A stretch of 64,000 nucleotides of DNA from Chloroflexota bacterium (GTDB lineage Bacteria > Chloroflexota > Anaerolineae > Aggregatilineales > J027), in assembly GCA_024434115.1 (NCBI GenBank), contig QMIT01000011.1, positions 124,001 to 188,000 on the forward strand, given 5' to 3'. Positions within the stretch are counted from its first letter, which is position 1. Each line of letters starts with the position of its first letter. Positions 24,674 through 33,135 of the stretch are shown here, in pieces. The notes under the pieces were generated by a model, which did not search any database, was not told where the DNA came from, and saw only the letters and a program-made list of their open reading frames with translations. A program made the position numbers and the translations under genes.

Positions 24674-25396
24674 ATGACCTATTCAAACTCACCGAAGACA
24701 CTGCCTCGATCCAAACGCAGGCGAGGGCGGCTTTTTAGCGGCTGTGCGCTAATTATTTTGCTGCCCATTTTGTTCGTGGTCTATTGGTTTTTTATCCGCG
24801 ACGTAGAGGCCAAAGAAAACAAGCTGCAATTTGCGACACCCATCCCACAAGCCCAAATCTATGCCGTTACTCAAGAAAATTCGGAACTGAAATTCACGAT
24901 TTTGGAGCGTATTCACGGCACGATTGATATTAGCGGCGAAAACTTGATTTTGAAGCCGACCTCCGATGGGAAACGTCAGTTGGAAGTTAATCTGCAAATG
25001 GATGGACAAAGCACCAAGACGGAATCGGGTGAGTTTATTGATTTTGTCCTCAAAGCGGGCCTCAAAGCAGACGAATATCCCTATGGGCGGTTTGTTGCGA
25101 CAAGCACGGAAACGTTTGAAGATTCCGCTACGATTGCCGAACAGCCGATTAAATTGGTGGGCCAGTTGGAAATTAGTGGGGTCGTCAAGGATTATACAGT
25201 GGACGCAACCATGAGCCTTCAAGACGGGGTTTTGACAATCAAGACATCGCCGATCATTGATTTGAAGGATTTTGGGGTCAATTTCCCAGAACAAATTGGC
25301 AGCAGTGAAATGGCCGCAGAAATCACTGTCAATGCTCATCTCATTGAGAATTCAACCGAGGCGACACCAAGCGATTCGACCAATTCCGAACAGTAG
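24674..25396 (+). CDS. Membrane-anchored YceI-family protein
   Basis: A basic N-terminus and one membrane helix (FSGCALIILLPILFVVYWFF) precede a YceI-like lipocalin-fold domain from about residue 50 to 225. Markers are ENSELKFTILERIHGTIDISG, a YPYGRFVATSTETF strand, VGQLEISGVVKDYTVDATM, and IDLKDFGVNFP. YceI proteins bind isoprenoids or other amphiphiles outside the cytoplasm. The tail is Glu/Ser/Thr-rich. ATG at 24674 is favoured over an earlier frame because the helix then lies near the N-terminus. A TATAAT element at 24618-24623 is a likely -10. A zinc-ribbon phosphatase gene starts 57 bp downstream. Confidence 0.85.
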   Translation: MTYSNSPKTLPRSKRRRGRLFSGCALIILLPILFVVYWFFIRDVEAKENKLQFATPIPQAQIYAVTQENSELKFTILERIHGTIDISGENLILKPTSDGKRQLEVNLQMDGQSTKTESGEFIDFVLKAGLKADEYPYGRFVATSTETFEDSATIAEQPIKLVGQLEISGVVKDYTVDATMSLQDGVLTIKTSPIIDLKDFGVNFPEQIGSSEMAAEITVNAHLIENSTEATPSDSTNSEQ

Positions 25397-25453
25397 AATA
25401 ACCGACAACGATTTTTGCCAAAATATCTTAAAGAGAGTTCAAGGGTCATTCCT

Positions 25454-26713
25454 ATGGCAGACAATGTGTGTCCTCACTGTGGTTATGTCAATCTGAAACG
25501 GGCTGTTTTTTGCTTTGAGTGTGGAACGGCGCTGGAGCAAAACAAACCGATTAAGGGCATGAAACCGCGCCACCAAACTGATTTGGATGACACAATTGAA
25601 TTTGATGTTAAGGATACCGATCCACAGTTGGGTATCCCCCCTTCGATTCAAGAACTGGCCGATGCCAAAGCGACCAAAGAACTGGCAGCACAATATCATG
25701 ATTTTTTAAAGTGCCTGCGCTGTGGTATGGATAATTTGCCAACTGCCGATGTCTGTCCGCGGTGCGGTGCGGCGTTGATGGTGCCAGATGAACATTATGG
25801 ACTGCGTTTGCTGACGAGTGCCCGTTCGAGCGTGGGGCAAGTACGCTCCAACAACGAAGACAATGTGGGCATCTGGGCACGCAGCGGGGTTATTTTGGCG
25901 CTGGTCGCAGACGGCATGGGAGGGGCAGCAGCAGGCGAAGAAGCCAGTCGTTTGGCGAAAGAAGCGGTACAGGCGGACTTCACTGGGGCACTACGCGGCA
26001 GTGAGATTTTGCAGGAACTGACCGAGGAAGAAGTCCAACAAAAATTGCGGGATGCCCTGCATCATGCCAATGAAGCCGTCTTGGATAAAATTAGCCAAGA
26101 TAAGAGCTATCAGGGTATGGGCACCACCGCAACGATGGCGTTTGTACGTGGCAATCGCATTATCGTGGCGCACATTGGCGACAGCCGAGCCTATCTGATA
26201 GACGGTGAACATGGGTGGGTGCATCAAATTACCGATGACCACAGCTTTGTGGAAGTATTGGTGGCGTCCGGGCATATCACCCGTGAACAAGCCAGTATTC
26301 ATCCGATGCGGAGTGTGTTGTATCGGGCACTCGGTCAGGTGGACGCGGTTGAGGCTGATTTATATACCCAATATCTTAAGGCGGGAGACTGCCTCGTCTT
26401 GTGTTCTGATGGACTAACACGGCATTTGGAAGGCGATGAAATTGGCGAAATTGTCAAGCGGGTCGGCGATCCAGAAGCCATTTCTCAAGAACTGATTGAC
26501 CTCGCTAATGTACGGGGCGGGGAAGATAATATCAGCGTGGTAGTGGTCAAGGCCGTATTGGATGAAAGCACCGTCCCGCTGGAAAAATTGGTGGTTATCA
26601 ACATTGAGGATGAACGTCCACCTAAATCCGCTGATAATTTATTTCAGACGGCACAATTTGGTTCTTTTAATTTAGATGAAATCCTCAACGATGAAGACAC
26701 CACCGAAACGTAA
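25454..26713 (+). CDS. PP2C-type Ser/Thr phosphatase with two N-terminal zinc ribbons
   Basis: Two zinc ribbons open the protein: CPHCGYVNLKRAVFCFECG (residues 6-24) and CLRCGMDNLPTADVCPRCG (about 86-104). The PPM phosphatase domain follows with all metal-binding motifs: RSNNEDNVG, VADGMGGAAAGEEAS, GMGTTATMAFV, AHIGDSRAYLI, TDDHSF, SDGLTRHLEGDEI, and GGEDNISVVVV. It would dephosphorylate Ser/Thr in proteins, the opposite of Hanks kinases such as the one cut off at the window start. Zinc ribbons on such phosphatases are typical of Chloroflexota and Actinobacteria. It lies between a YceI gene and an L,D-transpeptidase, so a cell-envelope role is possible. Confidence 0.92.
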   Translation: MADNVCPHCGYVNLKRAVFCFECGTALEQNKPIKGMKPRHQTDLDDTIEFDVKDTDPQLGIPPSIQELADAKATKELAAQYHDFLKCLRCGMDNLPTADVCPRCGAALMVPDEHYGLRLLTSARSSVGQVRSNNEDNVGIWARSGVILALVADGMGGAAAGEEASRLAKEAVQADFTGALRGSEILQELTEEEVQQKLRDALHHANEAVLDKISQDKSYQGMGTTATMAFVRGNRIIVAHIGDSRAYLIDGEHGWVHQITDDHSFVEVLVASGHITREQASIHPMRSVLYRALGQVDAVEADLYTQYLKAGDCLVLCSDGLTRHLEGDEIGEIVKRVGDPEAISQELIDLANVRGGEDNISVVVVKAVLDESTVPLEKLVVINIEDERPPKSADNLFQTAQFGSFNLDEILNDEDTTET

Positions 26714-26805
26714 CCAAGAAACGTAGAGTATTCGTACAGATGCAATTTGCGATAAATGCGGTAGGATTTTTGCCTTCATAGACCTTATTGGAATGGAGTG
26801 TGGTG

Positions 26806-27852
26806 ATGAATCGGAAATTATGGTTGCGCTTTATAGTCCTATTGTGCCTTATAGCGATTTTTGTGGTGAATACGGCGGCTTATGCAGTGGATAAGCCCGA
26901 AATTAAAATGAGTGCTTTTGCTGGCCCTTGTGATGCTGACCCCAATGGGCCGGATTGTCAGGGGTATATGGCGGCGCTGCCCGGCCCACCCGTCGAAACC
27001 ATTGGGGTCAATATGGGCGTGGTTGCGGGTTATGAATTTTTGCGTGTCGAGATTACGCCAGCGGTGGTTTATGATGGCCCCTATGGTGGAACCAAAGTGC
27101 TGTACAGCATCATGGACGGCTACCAGTTTATTACACCGCGTCAGCATGTAGGGCCGTGGGTCGAAATCAACCCCGGCGAATGGATGCACGAGCGCCATTT
27201 AACCAAAATTGACCCCTCCTATTTTCGCGGGGTGGTCATTACCGGAGCGCCTGCCATGCCATGGGGGTGGATTTTACGCACCCATTTTGCATCAGAAGTG
27301 CCGGGTGGCGCACCCGTCCAATTAGAAGAACGCCGCGTTGGTCGCTACAGTGTGGTCAATATATACGCCGTGCAGGTGGTGGATGGCCTCGCGTGGTATC
27401 TGGTTGGCCCCTATAAATGGGTGGCCCAAACCATGATGGGCATTTACAGCCCAATCGCACCCCCCAGTGGTGTAGGAGCGCGTTGGGTCGGGATTGACCT
27501 GTATGAGCAGGTGTTGATTGCCTATGAAGGCGGCACACCCGTTTTTGCGACACTGATTTCATCGGGATTGCCGGGATGGGATACCCGCGCTGGGGTGTTC
27601 CATGTCTATGGCCGCCAAATTAATGCGCCGATGAGCGGGGCGGAAGGCCGTGAAGATGCCTATCGCCTCGAAAATGTGCCGTATGCCATGTATTTTGATG
27701 GCGAAATCAGCTTACATGGGACATATTGGCACAATGGATTTGGTTATCGGCAGAGTCACGGCTGTGTAAATTTGACGGTTAGTGACGCGGCATGGCTGTG
27801 GGATTGGCTGGGGAGTGGCTCAGTGTATGTGTATTACAGCGGGTCGTATTAG
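26806..27852 (+). CDS. L,D-transpeptidase (YkuD domain)
   Basis: A signal peptide (FIVLLCLIAIFVVNTAAYA) leads to a 348-residue exported protein. The middle has two SH3-like stretches (GTKVLYSIMDGYQFITPRQH and EERRVGRYSVVNIYAVQVV). The YkuD domain at about 220-348 has VGIDLYEQVLIAYEGGTPVF, then HGTYWHNGFGY and the catalytic SHGCVNL with His318 and Cys320. It forms 3-3 cross-links in peptidoglycan or attaches wall proteins. GGAG lies 8 bp before the ATG. Confidence 0.93.
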   Translation: MNRKLWLRFIVLLCLIAIFVVNTAAYAVDKPEIKMSAFAGPCDADPNGPDCQGYMAALPGPPVETIGVNMGVVAGYEFLRVEITPAVVYDGPYGGTKVLYSIMDGYQFITPRQHVGPWVEINPGEWMHERHLTKIDPSYFRGVVITGAPAMPWGWILRTHFASEVPGGAPVQLEERRVGRYSVVNIYAVQVVDGLAWYLVGPYKWVAQTMMGIYSPIAPPSGVGARWVGIDLYEQVLIAYEGGTPVFATLISSGLPGWDTRAGVFHVYGRQINAPMSGAEGREDAYRLENVPYAMYFDGEISLHGTYWHNGFGYRQSHGCVNLTVSDAAWLWDWLGSGSVYVYYSGSY

Positions 27853-27869
27853 ACTTTCGAGCTTGACTC

Positions 27870-28256
27870 ATGGGGGTGATTTTTCAGGTAAGCGACTACT
27901 ACAAACTTTTAGCACTTTATAAGGCCCTCATGCTGGTAAAGTTTTCAAAGAATCCGGCGGATCCGGTTTTAGTTGGTAGTCCTTTTATCGCGGAAATGCT
28001 GCGAGAGATTGTTGCGTCATTAGCTCAGATGGAAATACAGCGAGGTCATCCCCAACAAGCGGAATTGTGGAAAGCACTAAAACTTGACCCTGCAAAAGAA
28101 ACGTGGCAATCAATGTTGGAATATGCTCGTATAAGTGATTTATGGCAACAGTGGACTTTTGACGAAAAGCTAGAATACGCCAAAATCCTTCTGAGTCCAT
28201 TTGAAGTTACGGATGCCTTGCTTGCCAAATTTGTAGTAGAGGTTGATGACGTTTAA
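27870..28256 (+). CDS. Hypothetical protein, 128 aa, A/T-rich
   Basis: No family is recognised. The sequence is mostly helical (YYKLLALYKALMLVKF, AEMLREIVASLAQMEIQRGHPQQAELWKALKL). It contains no cysteine or membrane segment. It follows the L,D-transpeptidase by 17 bp and ends before a strong terminator, so it may share that transcript. The ribosome site is poor, and the start could be the GTG at 27876. Composition is more A/T-rich than its neighbours. Confidence 0.55.
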   Translation: MGVIFQVSDYYKLLALYKALMLVKFSKNPADPVLVGSPFIAEMLREIVASLAQMEIQRGHPQQAELWKALKLDPAKETWQSMLEYARISDLWQQWTFDEKLEYAKILLSPFEVTDALLAKFVVEVDDV

Positions 28257-28280
28257 GTACACCTCGTTTTTATTAGATTT

Positions 28281-28315
28281 AGCCCACTGATGATTATTCA
28301 CTAGTGGGCTTTTTC
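28281..28315 (+). terminator. Rho-independent terminator
   Basis: AGCCCACT pairs with AGTGGGCT (8 bp) across a 14-nt loop and is followed by TTTTTC. It closes the L,D-transpeptidase and hypothetical-protein transcript before the convergent RidA gene. Confidence 0.8.
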
Positions 28316-28325
28316 GATGTCAAAG

Positions 28326-28718
28326 CTATTCGGGCACGACGGCGATACATTCAATTTCGACCAAGCCGCCGAGGGGCAGATCATTGCCACCAAACGCAGA
28401 ACGGGCGGGTGGATTGGCGGGGAAATAGCGAATGTAGATGCTGTTCATGGCGGCAAAATCGTTTATGTTGTGCAAAAACACTGTCACCTTGACGGCATTT
28501 TCTAGCGATGACCCGGCGGCCTCCAATACGGCCTTAAGGTTAAGAATGGCGCGTTCGGTTTGGGCTTCGACACCGCCTTCAACTAGTTGTTTCGTTTCGG
28601 GGTCGAGTCCCAACTGCCCGGCCATGAAGACAAATTTGCCGCTGGCAACGATCCCTTGCGAATAGGCGGCTAAAGCGGGGGGTGCTCCGGTGGTTTTGAT
28701 GACTTCGCGTGACATCAT
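28326..28718 (-). CDS. RidA-family enamine/imine deaminase
   Basis: The 130-residue protein has the Rid fold pattern AAYSQGIVASGKFVFMAGQLGLDP, then GGVEAQTERAILNLKAVLEAAG and VTVFLHNINDFAAMNSIY. Arg and Glu equivalent to Arg105 and Glu120 of RidA are present (PARSAFG and VEIECIA). The Arg binds the substrate carboxylate, so deamination of 2-aminoacrylate-type intermediates is likely. It lies 17 bp downstream of the Nudix gene and shares its strand. Confidence 0.92.
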   Translation of the reverse strand: MMSREVIKTTGAPPALAAYSQGIVASGKFVFMAGQLGLDPETKQLVEGGVEAQTERAILNLKAVLEAAGSSLENAVKVTVFLHNINDFAAMNSIYIRYFPANPPARSAFGGNDLPLGGLVEIECIAVVPE

Positions 28719-28735
28719 GATTTTTCCTTTGCAAA

Positions 28736-29722
28736 TTAGTTGATAAATGGGCCATTGTCGCGGTTAAGAATATCCAACAAGCGCTGGCGATTAAAGGGCC
28801 GTAGATTGGGTTGGGCAATCAGTTCATCAATGGGTTTAAAGGCGACCTGATCTACCTCAACCCCATCGGGCCGCATTTCGCCCCCAATGATGCGACACTC
28901 TAAGACCAAATCTACCCCGCGAAATTCGTCCCCATTAGATAGCGTACCGCTCAATAACGTGGGGTCGCTTAATACACTGAGCAGTCGGACAGGCCGTACT
29001 TCAAGGCCCGTTTCCTCGCGGGTTTCACGGACGGCAGTGGCGCTGCTGCTTTCATCCAAATCAGCAAGGCCACCGGGGATGTCCCAAAAATTCCGTTTTT
29101 TCTGATGGGCAACCAGCAATTCACCCTTTTCGTTAAAAACAGCTGCCGACACCCCCGGCAAAATGAGTTGAGCCTGACCAACATATTGGCGCATGGTGGA
29201 ATAAAAAGGACGACCATTCGGCCCAAAATAGACTTCTTCGACGTGGGCTTGATCGGGATGGGTTTCAATAAATTGCAGCATTTCTTGATAGTGAATCGGC
29301 AGGCGGTGGCGGATTTCTTCGACAGGGCGGAAACTGGCCTTGAGCGTTTCGCGTCCATCTACCTTAATATCACCGGACGCGGCACGGCAGACAAAGGCAG
29401 CACCCCACTGCTGTACCTGATCGCCATTGGGATAGAGCAGGTTATAACGCGGATGGCTGTAAACGCCGATCAAGCGTTCAACGGTACACTCAATACCCGT
29501 CTCCTCAAAGGTTTCGCGGCGCACACAATCTAGTAGGCTTTCATGCGGTTCCAATGCACCACCCGGCACGCTGACCCAATCAAAATCATAACGCTCTTGA
29601 ACCAGCAGGCGGTTTTCTTCGTCAAATACAAAAGCATTGGTATAGACCAGATAAATAAGTTGGTGGCCGACATGCGAACGCAGCCATTTGATATAGCCGT
29701 CCGCAAAGGATTGTTGTGACAT
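28736..29722 (-). CDS. Tandem Nudix hydrolase
   Basis: Two complete Nudix domains lie in one chain. The first, residues about 20-155, has GALEPHESLLDCVRRETFEETGI; the second, about 180-315, has GLADLDESSSATAVRETREETGL. Both boxes keep the REx2EExG core, so both sites may be active. The middle part (EVYFGPNGRPFYSTMRQYVG) links them. Nudix enzymes cleave nucleoside diphosphates joined to another group; substrates cannot be assigned. ATG at 29722 has GGGAG upstream and is preferred over a frame starting 33 bp earlier. Confidence 0.9.
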   Translation of the reverse strand: MSQQSFADGYIKWLRSHVGHQLIYLVYTNAFVFDEENRLLVQERYDFDWVSVPGGALEPHESLLDCVRRETFEETGIECTVERLIGVYSHPRYNLLYPNGDQVQQWGAAFVCRAASGDIKVDGRETLKASFRPVEEIRHRLPIHYQEMLQFIETHPDQAHVEEVYFGPNGRPFYSTMRQYVGQAQLILPGVSAAVFNEKGELLVAHQKKRNFWDIPGGLADLDESSSATAVRETREETGLEVRPVRLLSVLSDPTLLSGTLSNGDEFRGVDLVLECRIIGGEMRPDGVEVDQVAFKPIDELIAQPNLRPFNRQRLLDILNRDNGPFIN

Positions 29723-29835
29723 GGATACTCCCGAAATTGGACGAGTGCGATTCAACTATAACGACCAATAGGGATAGCGCAACCCCCGTTCAATCAGCTA
29801 TGATGTGACAGGACACGGGTTTAAGGATACAGGGC

Positions 29836-32046
29836 ATGATTACTGAAAATTCGCTTGAAGGCAATATCGAGAGAATCACCTACTACAGCACCGATACAGG
29901 CTACTGTGTGCTGCGGCTTGCCCCGGATCAACCCCCTCTCAATCGGCGGGGAGATACCTTAATGACGGTAGTTGGCACCATGCCAGAATTGCAACCGGGC
30001 GAACGGGTGCGCTTTACGGGTCAGTGGACAAATCACCCCGTACATGGGCAGCAGTTCAAGGCCGAAACCGTCACCCAATTGCGGCCCGCCACTATCGAGG
30101 GGATTCAACGCTATTTGGGTAGCGGCCTGATTCGCGGTGTGGGGGACAAGACCGCCAAAAAGATCGTGGATTTTTTCGGTACGGAGACCTTAGATGTCTT
30201 AGACCGGATGCCAGAAAAAGTGCGGGACGTGCCGGGGGTGGGCAAACATAAAGCTGGATTAGTCGCCAAAGCGTGGCAGGAACAGCGCACCATCAAAGAG
30301 GTGATGATCTTTCTGCAAGGGCATGGCCTCAATACATCGCTGGCCCTCCGCATCTACAAAACGTATGGGGATGATTCAATTCAGCGGGTACAGCAAGACC
30401 CCTATAATCTGGTCAAAGAAATTTATGGGGTTGGATTCAAAACGGCGGATAAATTGGCACGCGAACTGGGCCTGCCAATTTATGCCCCCACTCGTTTGAC
30501 GGCAGGTTTGGTGTATGCGCTTAACGAAGCTACCAATAACGGGCATGTGTTTATGCCAACCGGGGAACTGCTCAAGGTTGCAGCCGAATTGCTCGAAGTT
30601 GAGGAGGCGTTATTGGATGAGGCGCTCAATCGGCTTTGTAATTTAGGCGAGGTGTTTTTGGAGGATTTGCCTATCGGTGAGGCCGAAACACCGACCCAAG
30701 TGGTCTACCACGCCGCGATGTATTACAGCGAGAAAGGGGCTGCCACGCGCCTCCATCGTATGATGGATACAACGACCAGTCGCCTGCAAAAATTGAGCCT
30801 GATGCCACCGGGGAAATGGGACATGTTGATTGCCAACATCACCAGCGAGGGCGGCGTATCACTTTCCGAACAGCAAAAACGCGCCGTGCATATGGCGTTG
30901 ACCAACAAGGTGGCGATTTTGACGGGTGGCCCCGGCACAGGCAAAACCACCACGCTCCGCACGATTATCGGCATTTTGGAAAGCACCGGGCATAAATTTA
31001 AACTCGCCAGCCCCACCGGACGTGCGGCCAAACGTTTATCAGAAGCCACTGGACAGCCCGCCCAAACCATTCACCGCCTCTTGGGATTTGCTCCGGCTGA
31101 GGGATTTACCTATAACGAGGATAACCCACTCAATACCGATTTAGTGGTAGTAGATGAAGCCTCGATGATTGATCTGGTGCTGTTTTATAACCTGTTGAAA
31201 GCGATTCGGCCCGAAACCCATCTGTTGTTGGTGGGGGATGTAGATCAACTGCCGAGCGTGGGTGCGGGTGATGTGCTGCGCGACATCATTCGTAGTGCGA
31301 TTTGCCCAGTGAGTGTCTTGGAAACGATTTTTCGGCAGGAGGGGGGCAGCATGATTATTCAAAATGCCCATCGCATCAATCATGGTCAAACCCCCGATAC
31401 CAGCAACAACAGCCATGATTTCTTCTTCTTTGCGGAAGAAGACCCCCAAGAAGCCGCTCAATTATTGGTAGACATTGTGCAGAACCGCGTGCCACAAAAG
31501 TTCGGGCACGACCCGCTGGATGAAATTCAAGTGCTGGCCCCGATGTATATGGGCAAAATTGGGGTGAATGCGCTCAACGATGCCTTGCAACAGCGGCTAA
31601 ATCCACCGGGACGCAAGGCCGAAAAATTACTGGCGGGACGACTGTTTCGGGTCGGGGATAAGGTGATGCAGACCCGCAACAATTATGAGAAAGAGGTTTT
31701 TAACGGCGACATTGGGCGCATCCACAGCATTGATATGCAAGAGCATGTACTGAATGTGACGATTGATGGGCGTTTGGTGATGTACGATTGGTTGGAAGCG
31801 GATGAATTGGTTCATGCCTTTGCTATTTCTGTCCACAAAAGTCAGGGAGCCGAATACCCAGTCGTGGTGATGCCGATTTTGACCCAGCACTATATGATGT
31901 TGCAGCGCAATTTGTTGTATACCGCGATCACCCGTGCCAAGAAAATGGTGGTGTTGGTTGGCACACGCAAAGCCATTGCGATTGCTGTCAATAATAATGA
32001 GGTAGCACGACGGTGGAGTGCATTGGCGTGGCGGTTGGGGGAATGA
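29836..32046 (+). CDS. recD2: ATP-dependent DNA helicase RecD2
   Basis: The 736-residue protein is a RecD2-type 5'-3' helicase working without RecBC. The N-terminal OB-like part (ENSLEGNIERITYYSTDTGYCVLRL) and helix-hairpin-helix motifs (GIQRYLGSGLIRGVGDKTAKKIV and DRMPEKVRDVPGVGKHKA) are family-specific. Walker A GGPGTGKTTT (about residues 363-372), Walker B VVDEASM (near 438), GDVDQLPSVGAGDVL, and VHKSQGAEYPVVVMP complete the motor. AAGGA lies 8 bp before the ATG. It stands alone and is oriented away from the Nudix gene. Confidence 0.96.
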   Translation: MITENSLEGNIERITYYSTDTGYCVLRLAPDQPPLNRRGDTLMTVVGTMPELQPGERVRFTGQWTNHPVHGQQFKAETVTQLRPATIEGIQRYLGSGLIRGVGDKTAKKIVDFFGTETLDVLDRMPEKVRDVPGVGKHKAGLVAKAWQEQRTIKEVMIFLQGHGLNTSLALRIYKTYGDDSIQRVQQDPYNLVKEIYGVGFKTADKLARELGLPIYAPTRLTAGLVYALNEATNNGHVFMPTGELLKVAAELLEVEEALLDEALNRLCNLGEVFLEDLPIGEAETPTQVVYHAAMYYSEKGAATRLHRMMDTTTSRLQKLSLMPPGKWDMLIANITSEGGVSLSEQQKRAVHMALTNKVAILTGGPGTGKTTTLRTIIGILESTGHKFKLASPTGRAAKRLSEATGQPAQTIHRLLGFAPAEGFTYNEDNPLNTDLVVVDEASMIDLVLFYNLLKAIRPETHLLLVGDVDQLPSVGAGDVLRDIIRSAICPVSVLETIFRQEGGSMIIQNAHRINHGQTPDTSNNSHDFFFFAEEDPQEAAQLLVDIVQNRVPQKFGHDPLDEIQVLAPMYMGKIGVNALNDALQQRLNPPGRKAEKLLAGRLFRVGDKVMQTRNNYEKEVFNGDIGRIHSIDMQEHVLNVTIDGRLVMYDWLEADELVHAFAISVHKSQGAEYPVVVMPILTQHYMMLQRNLLYTAITRAKKMVVLVGTRKAIAIAVNNNEVARRWSALAWRLGE

Positions 32047-32066
32047 AATATTCTAGGCTGAAGAAA

Positions 32067-32082
32067 TTCATAAGATATTCAT
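32067..32082. promoter_or_regulatory. Direct-repeat regulator box TTCAT-AAGATA-TTCAT
   Basis: Two TTCAT half-sites with an 11-bp period end 10 bp upstream of the flp -35 element, a position suited to an activator. The box equals the one at 19474-19489 before the two-component operon in 15 of 16 positions. Confidence 0.65.
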
Positions 32083-32092
32083 GAAAATTGTA

Positions 32093-32122
32093 TTGATTTT
32101 TACGCAAGTTAGATGATATACT
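32093..32122 (+). promoter_or_regulatory. Promoter of first flp gene
   Basis: TTGATT (32093-32098) and TATACT (32117-32122) are 18 bp apart. The second flp gene has the same hexamers at the same spacing. Confidence 0.75.
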
Positions 32123-32162
32123 CAACTCATCATCAGCAATTATGCAATAGGAGCATTTCAAC

Positions 32163-32309
32163 ATGTTGTATCTCCCACGTGAAAAAGGTCAAGGTCTGGT
32201 TGAATATGCGTTGATCCTCGTGTTGGTCGCCGTCGTCGTGATTATCATTCTCGTCGTGCTCGGCCCCGCCATTGGTAACGTGTTCTCCAGCATCATCCAA
32301 TCACTGTAA
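32163..32309 (+). CDS. Flp-family pilin, copy 1
   Basis: The 48-residue prepilin starts MLYLPREKG and continues QGLVEYALILVLVAVVV. Cleavage is expected after the Gly at position 9, leaving Glu5 and Tyr6 of the mature protein, the Flp signature. The rest is a single hydrophobic helix and a short tail (IGNVFSSIIQSL). Flp pilins polymerise into tad-type fibres or anchor other surface structures. The protein is identical to copy 2, and all nucleotide differences are synonymous. Tad assembly genes are not in the window. A good promoter and a terminator bracket the gene, which is a one-gene transcript. Confidence 0.88.
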   Translation: MLYLPREKGQGLVEYALILVLVAVVVIIILVVLGPAIGNVFSSIIQSL

Positions 32310-32330
32310 TTCTGACGATTTTATCAAAAG

Positions 32331-32358
32331 CAGCCTCGGCAACCCCGGGGCTGTTTTT
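32331..32358 (+). terminator. Terminator of first flp gene
   Basis: CAGCCTCGG pairs with CCGGGGCTG (9 bp, one G-U) around a 5-nt loop and runs into TTTTT. The same terminator follows copy 2. Confidence 0.85.
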
Positions 32359-32401
32359 GTTTTGAGGTGTTAAAGATTCGTAAAGATTCTCAACATTCGT
32401 T

Positions 32402-32431
32402 GATTTTTAATTTTTGTCTAGGGTATACTTT
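32402..32431 (+). promoter_or_regulatory. Promoter of second flp gene
   Basis: TTGATT and TATACT are again 18 bp apart. The TTCAT direct-repeat box of copy 1 is replaced by looser ATTC repeats, so regulation of the two copies may differ. Confidence 0.65.
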
Positions 32432-32471
32432 ATTCTATCATTCAATTTTATTGAAACAGGAGTCCTATCCA

Positions 32472-32618
32472 ATGCTGTATTTACCGCGTGAAAAAGGTCA
32501 AGGTCTCGTTGAGTATGCGTTGATCCTCGTGTTGGTCGCCGTCGTCGTGATCATCATCTTGGTCGTGCTCGGCCCCGCCATTGGTAACGTGTTCTCCAGC
32601 ATCATCCAATCACTGTAA
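32472..32618 (+). CDS. Flp-family pilin, copy 2
   Basis: The 48-residue product is identical in protein sequence to copy 1. About nine synonymous changes are confined to the first two thirds of the gene. The 3' third is identical and the terminator region almost so. An in-frame extension upstream to 32367 has no ribosome site and would spoil the prepilin leader, so ATG at 32472 is the start. Dosage or recent gene conversion may explain the pair. Confidence 0.88.
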   Translation: MLYLPREKGQGLVEYALILVLVAVVVIIILVVLGPAIGNVFSSIIQSL

Positions 32619-32639
32619 TTCTGACGATCTTATCAAAAG

Positions 32640-32667
32640 CAGCCTCGGCAACCCCGGGGCTGTTTTT
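32640..32667 (+). terminator. Terminator of second flp gene
   Basis: The same 9-bp stem CAGCCTCGG/CCGGGGCTG with TTTTT as after copy 1, placed 21 bp after the stop codon. Confidence 0.85.
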
Positions 32668-32731
32668 GTTTCTCGTAGACACTCCGGTACAATAACCATC
32701 GCTAAAGGAAAGGAGGGAGCATCTGGAAAAG

Positions 32732-33124
32732 ATGCGTAAATTATTGTTGCTTGCAGTTTTTTGTTTAGGCCTTTTGGTGGGATGCGGCGGGGATAAGAAA
32801 AGTGGAGGAAATTCAGAATCACGACTAGACCCCAATACAGATGCGGGACGCGGGGAGCAGGTTTTTAAGACCCATTGCGCGACCTGCCATGCCATCAAAG
32901 GGGATCGTGTGGTCGTTGGGCCATCGTTGGAGGGGATAGCCACCCGCGCGGCCACTCGTATTGAAGGGCTTTCCGCTGAGGATTATATCCGCGAGTCTAT
33001 TCTCTATCCTAACGACTTCACGGTGCCGGATTTCGCGGAAGGGATGATGCAGCAGAACTTTGCAAATCAATTAACGTCCGATGATGTCAACTATCTGGTG
33101 GCCTATCTGATGACGTTAGATTAG
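32732..33124 (+). CDS. c-type cytochrome lipoprotein
   Basis: The signal has lipobox LLVGC at about residues 14-18, so the mature protein is lipid-anchored outside the membrane. One haem-binding motif CATCH lies near residue 50. A conserved VGPSLEGIATR stretch follows, and GMMQQNFANQLTSDDVNYLVAYLM supplies the axial Met and C-terminal helix of class I cytochromes c. It is the first gene of a three-gene cluster with a methyltransferase and a di-heme peroxidase-beta-helix protein. It could donate electrons to that enzyme. Confidence 0.9.
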   Translation: MRKLLLLAVFCLGLLVGCGGDKKSGGNSESRLDPNTDAGRGEQVFKTHCATCHAIKGDRVVVGPSLEGIATRAATRIEGLSAEDYIRESILYPNDFTVPDFAEGMMQQNFANQLTSDDVNYLVAYLMTLD

Positions 33125-33135
33125 GGGAATCAACT

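Noticed and set aside
32367..32471. N-terminal extension of the second flp gene
   Set aside because: It would include the promoter, lacks a ribosome site and would destroy the prepilin leader shared with copy 1.
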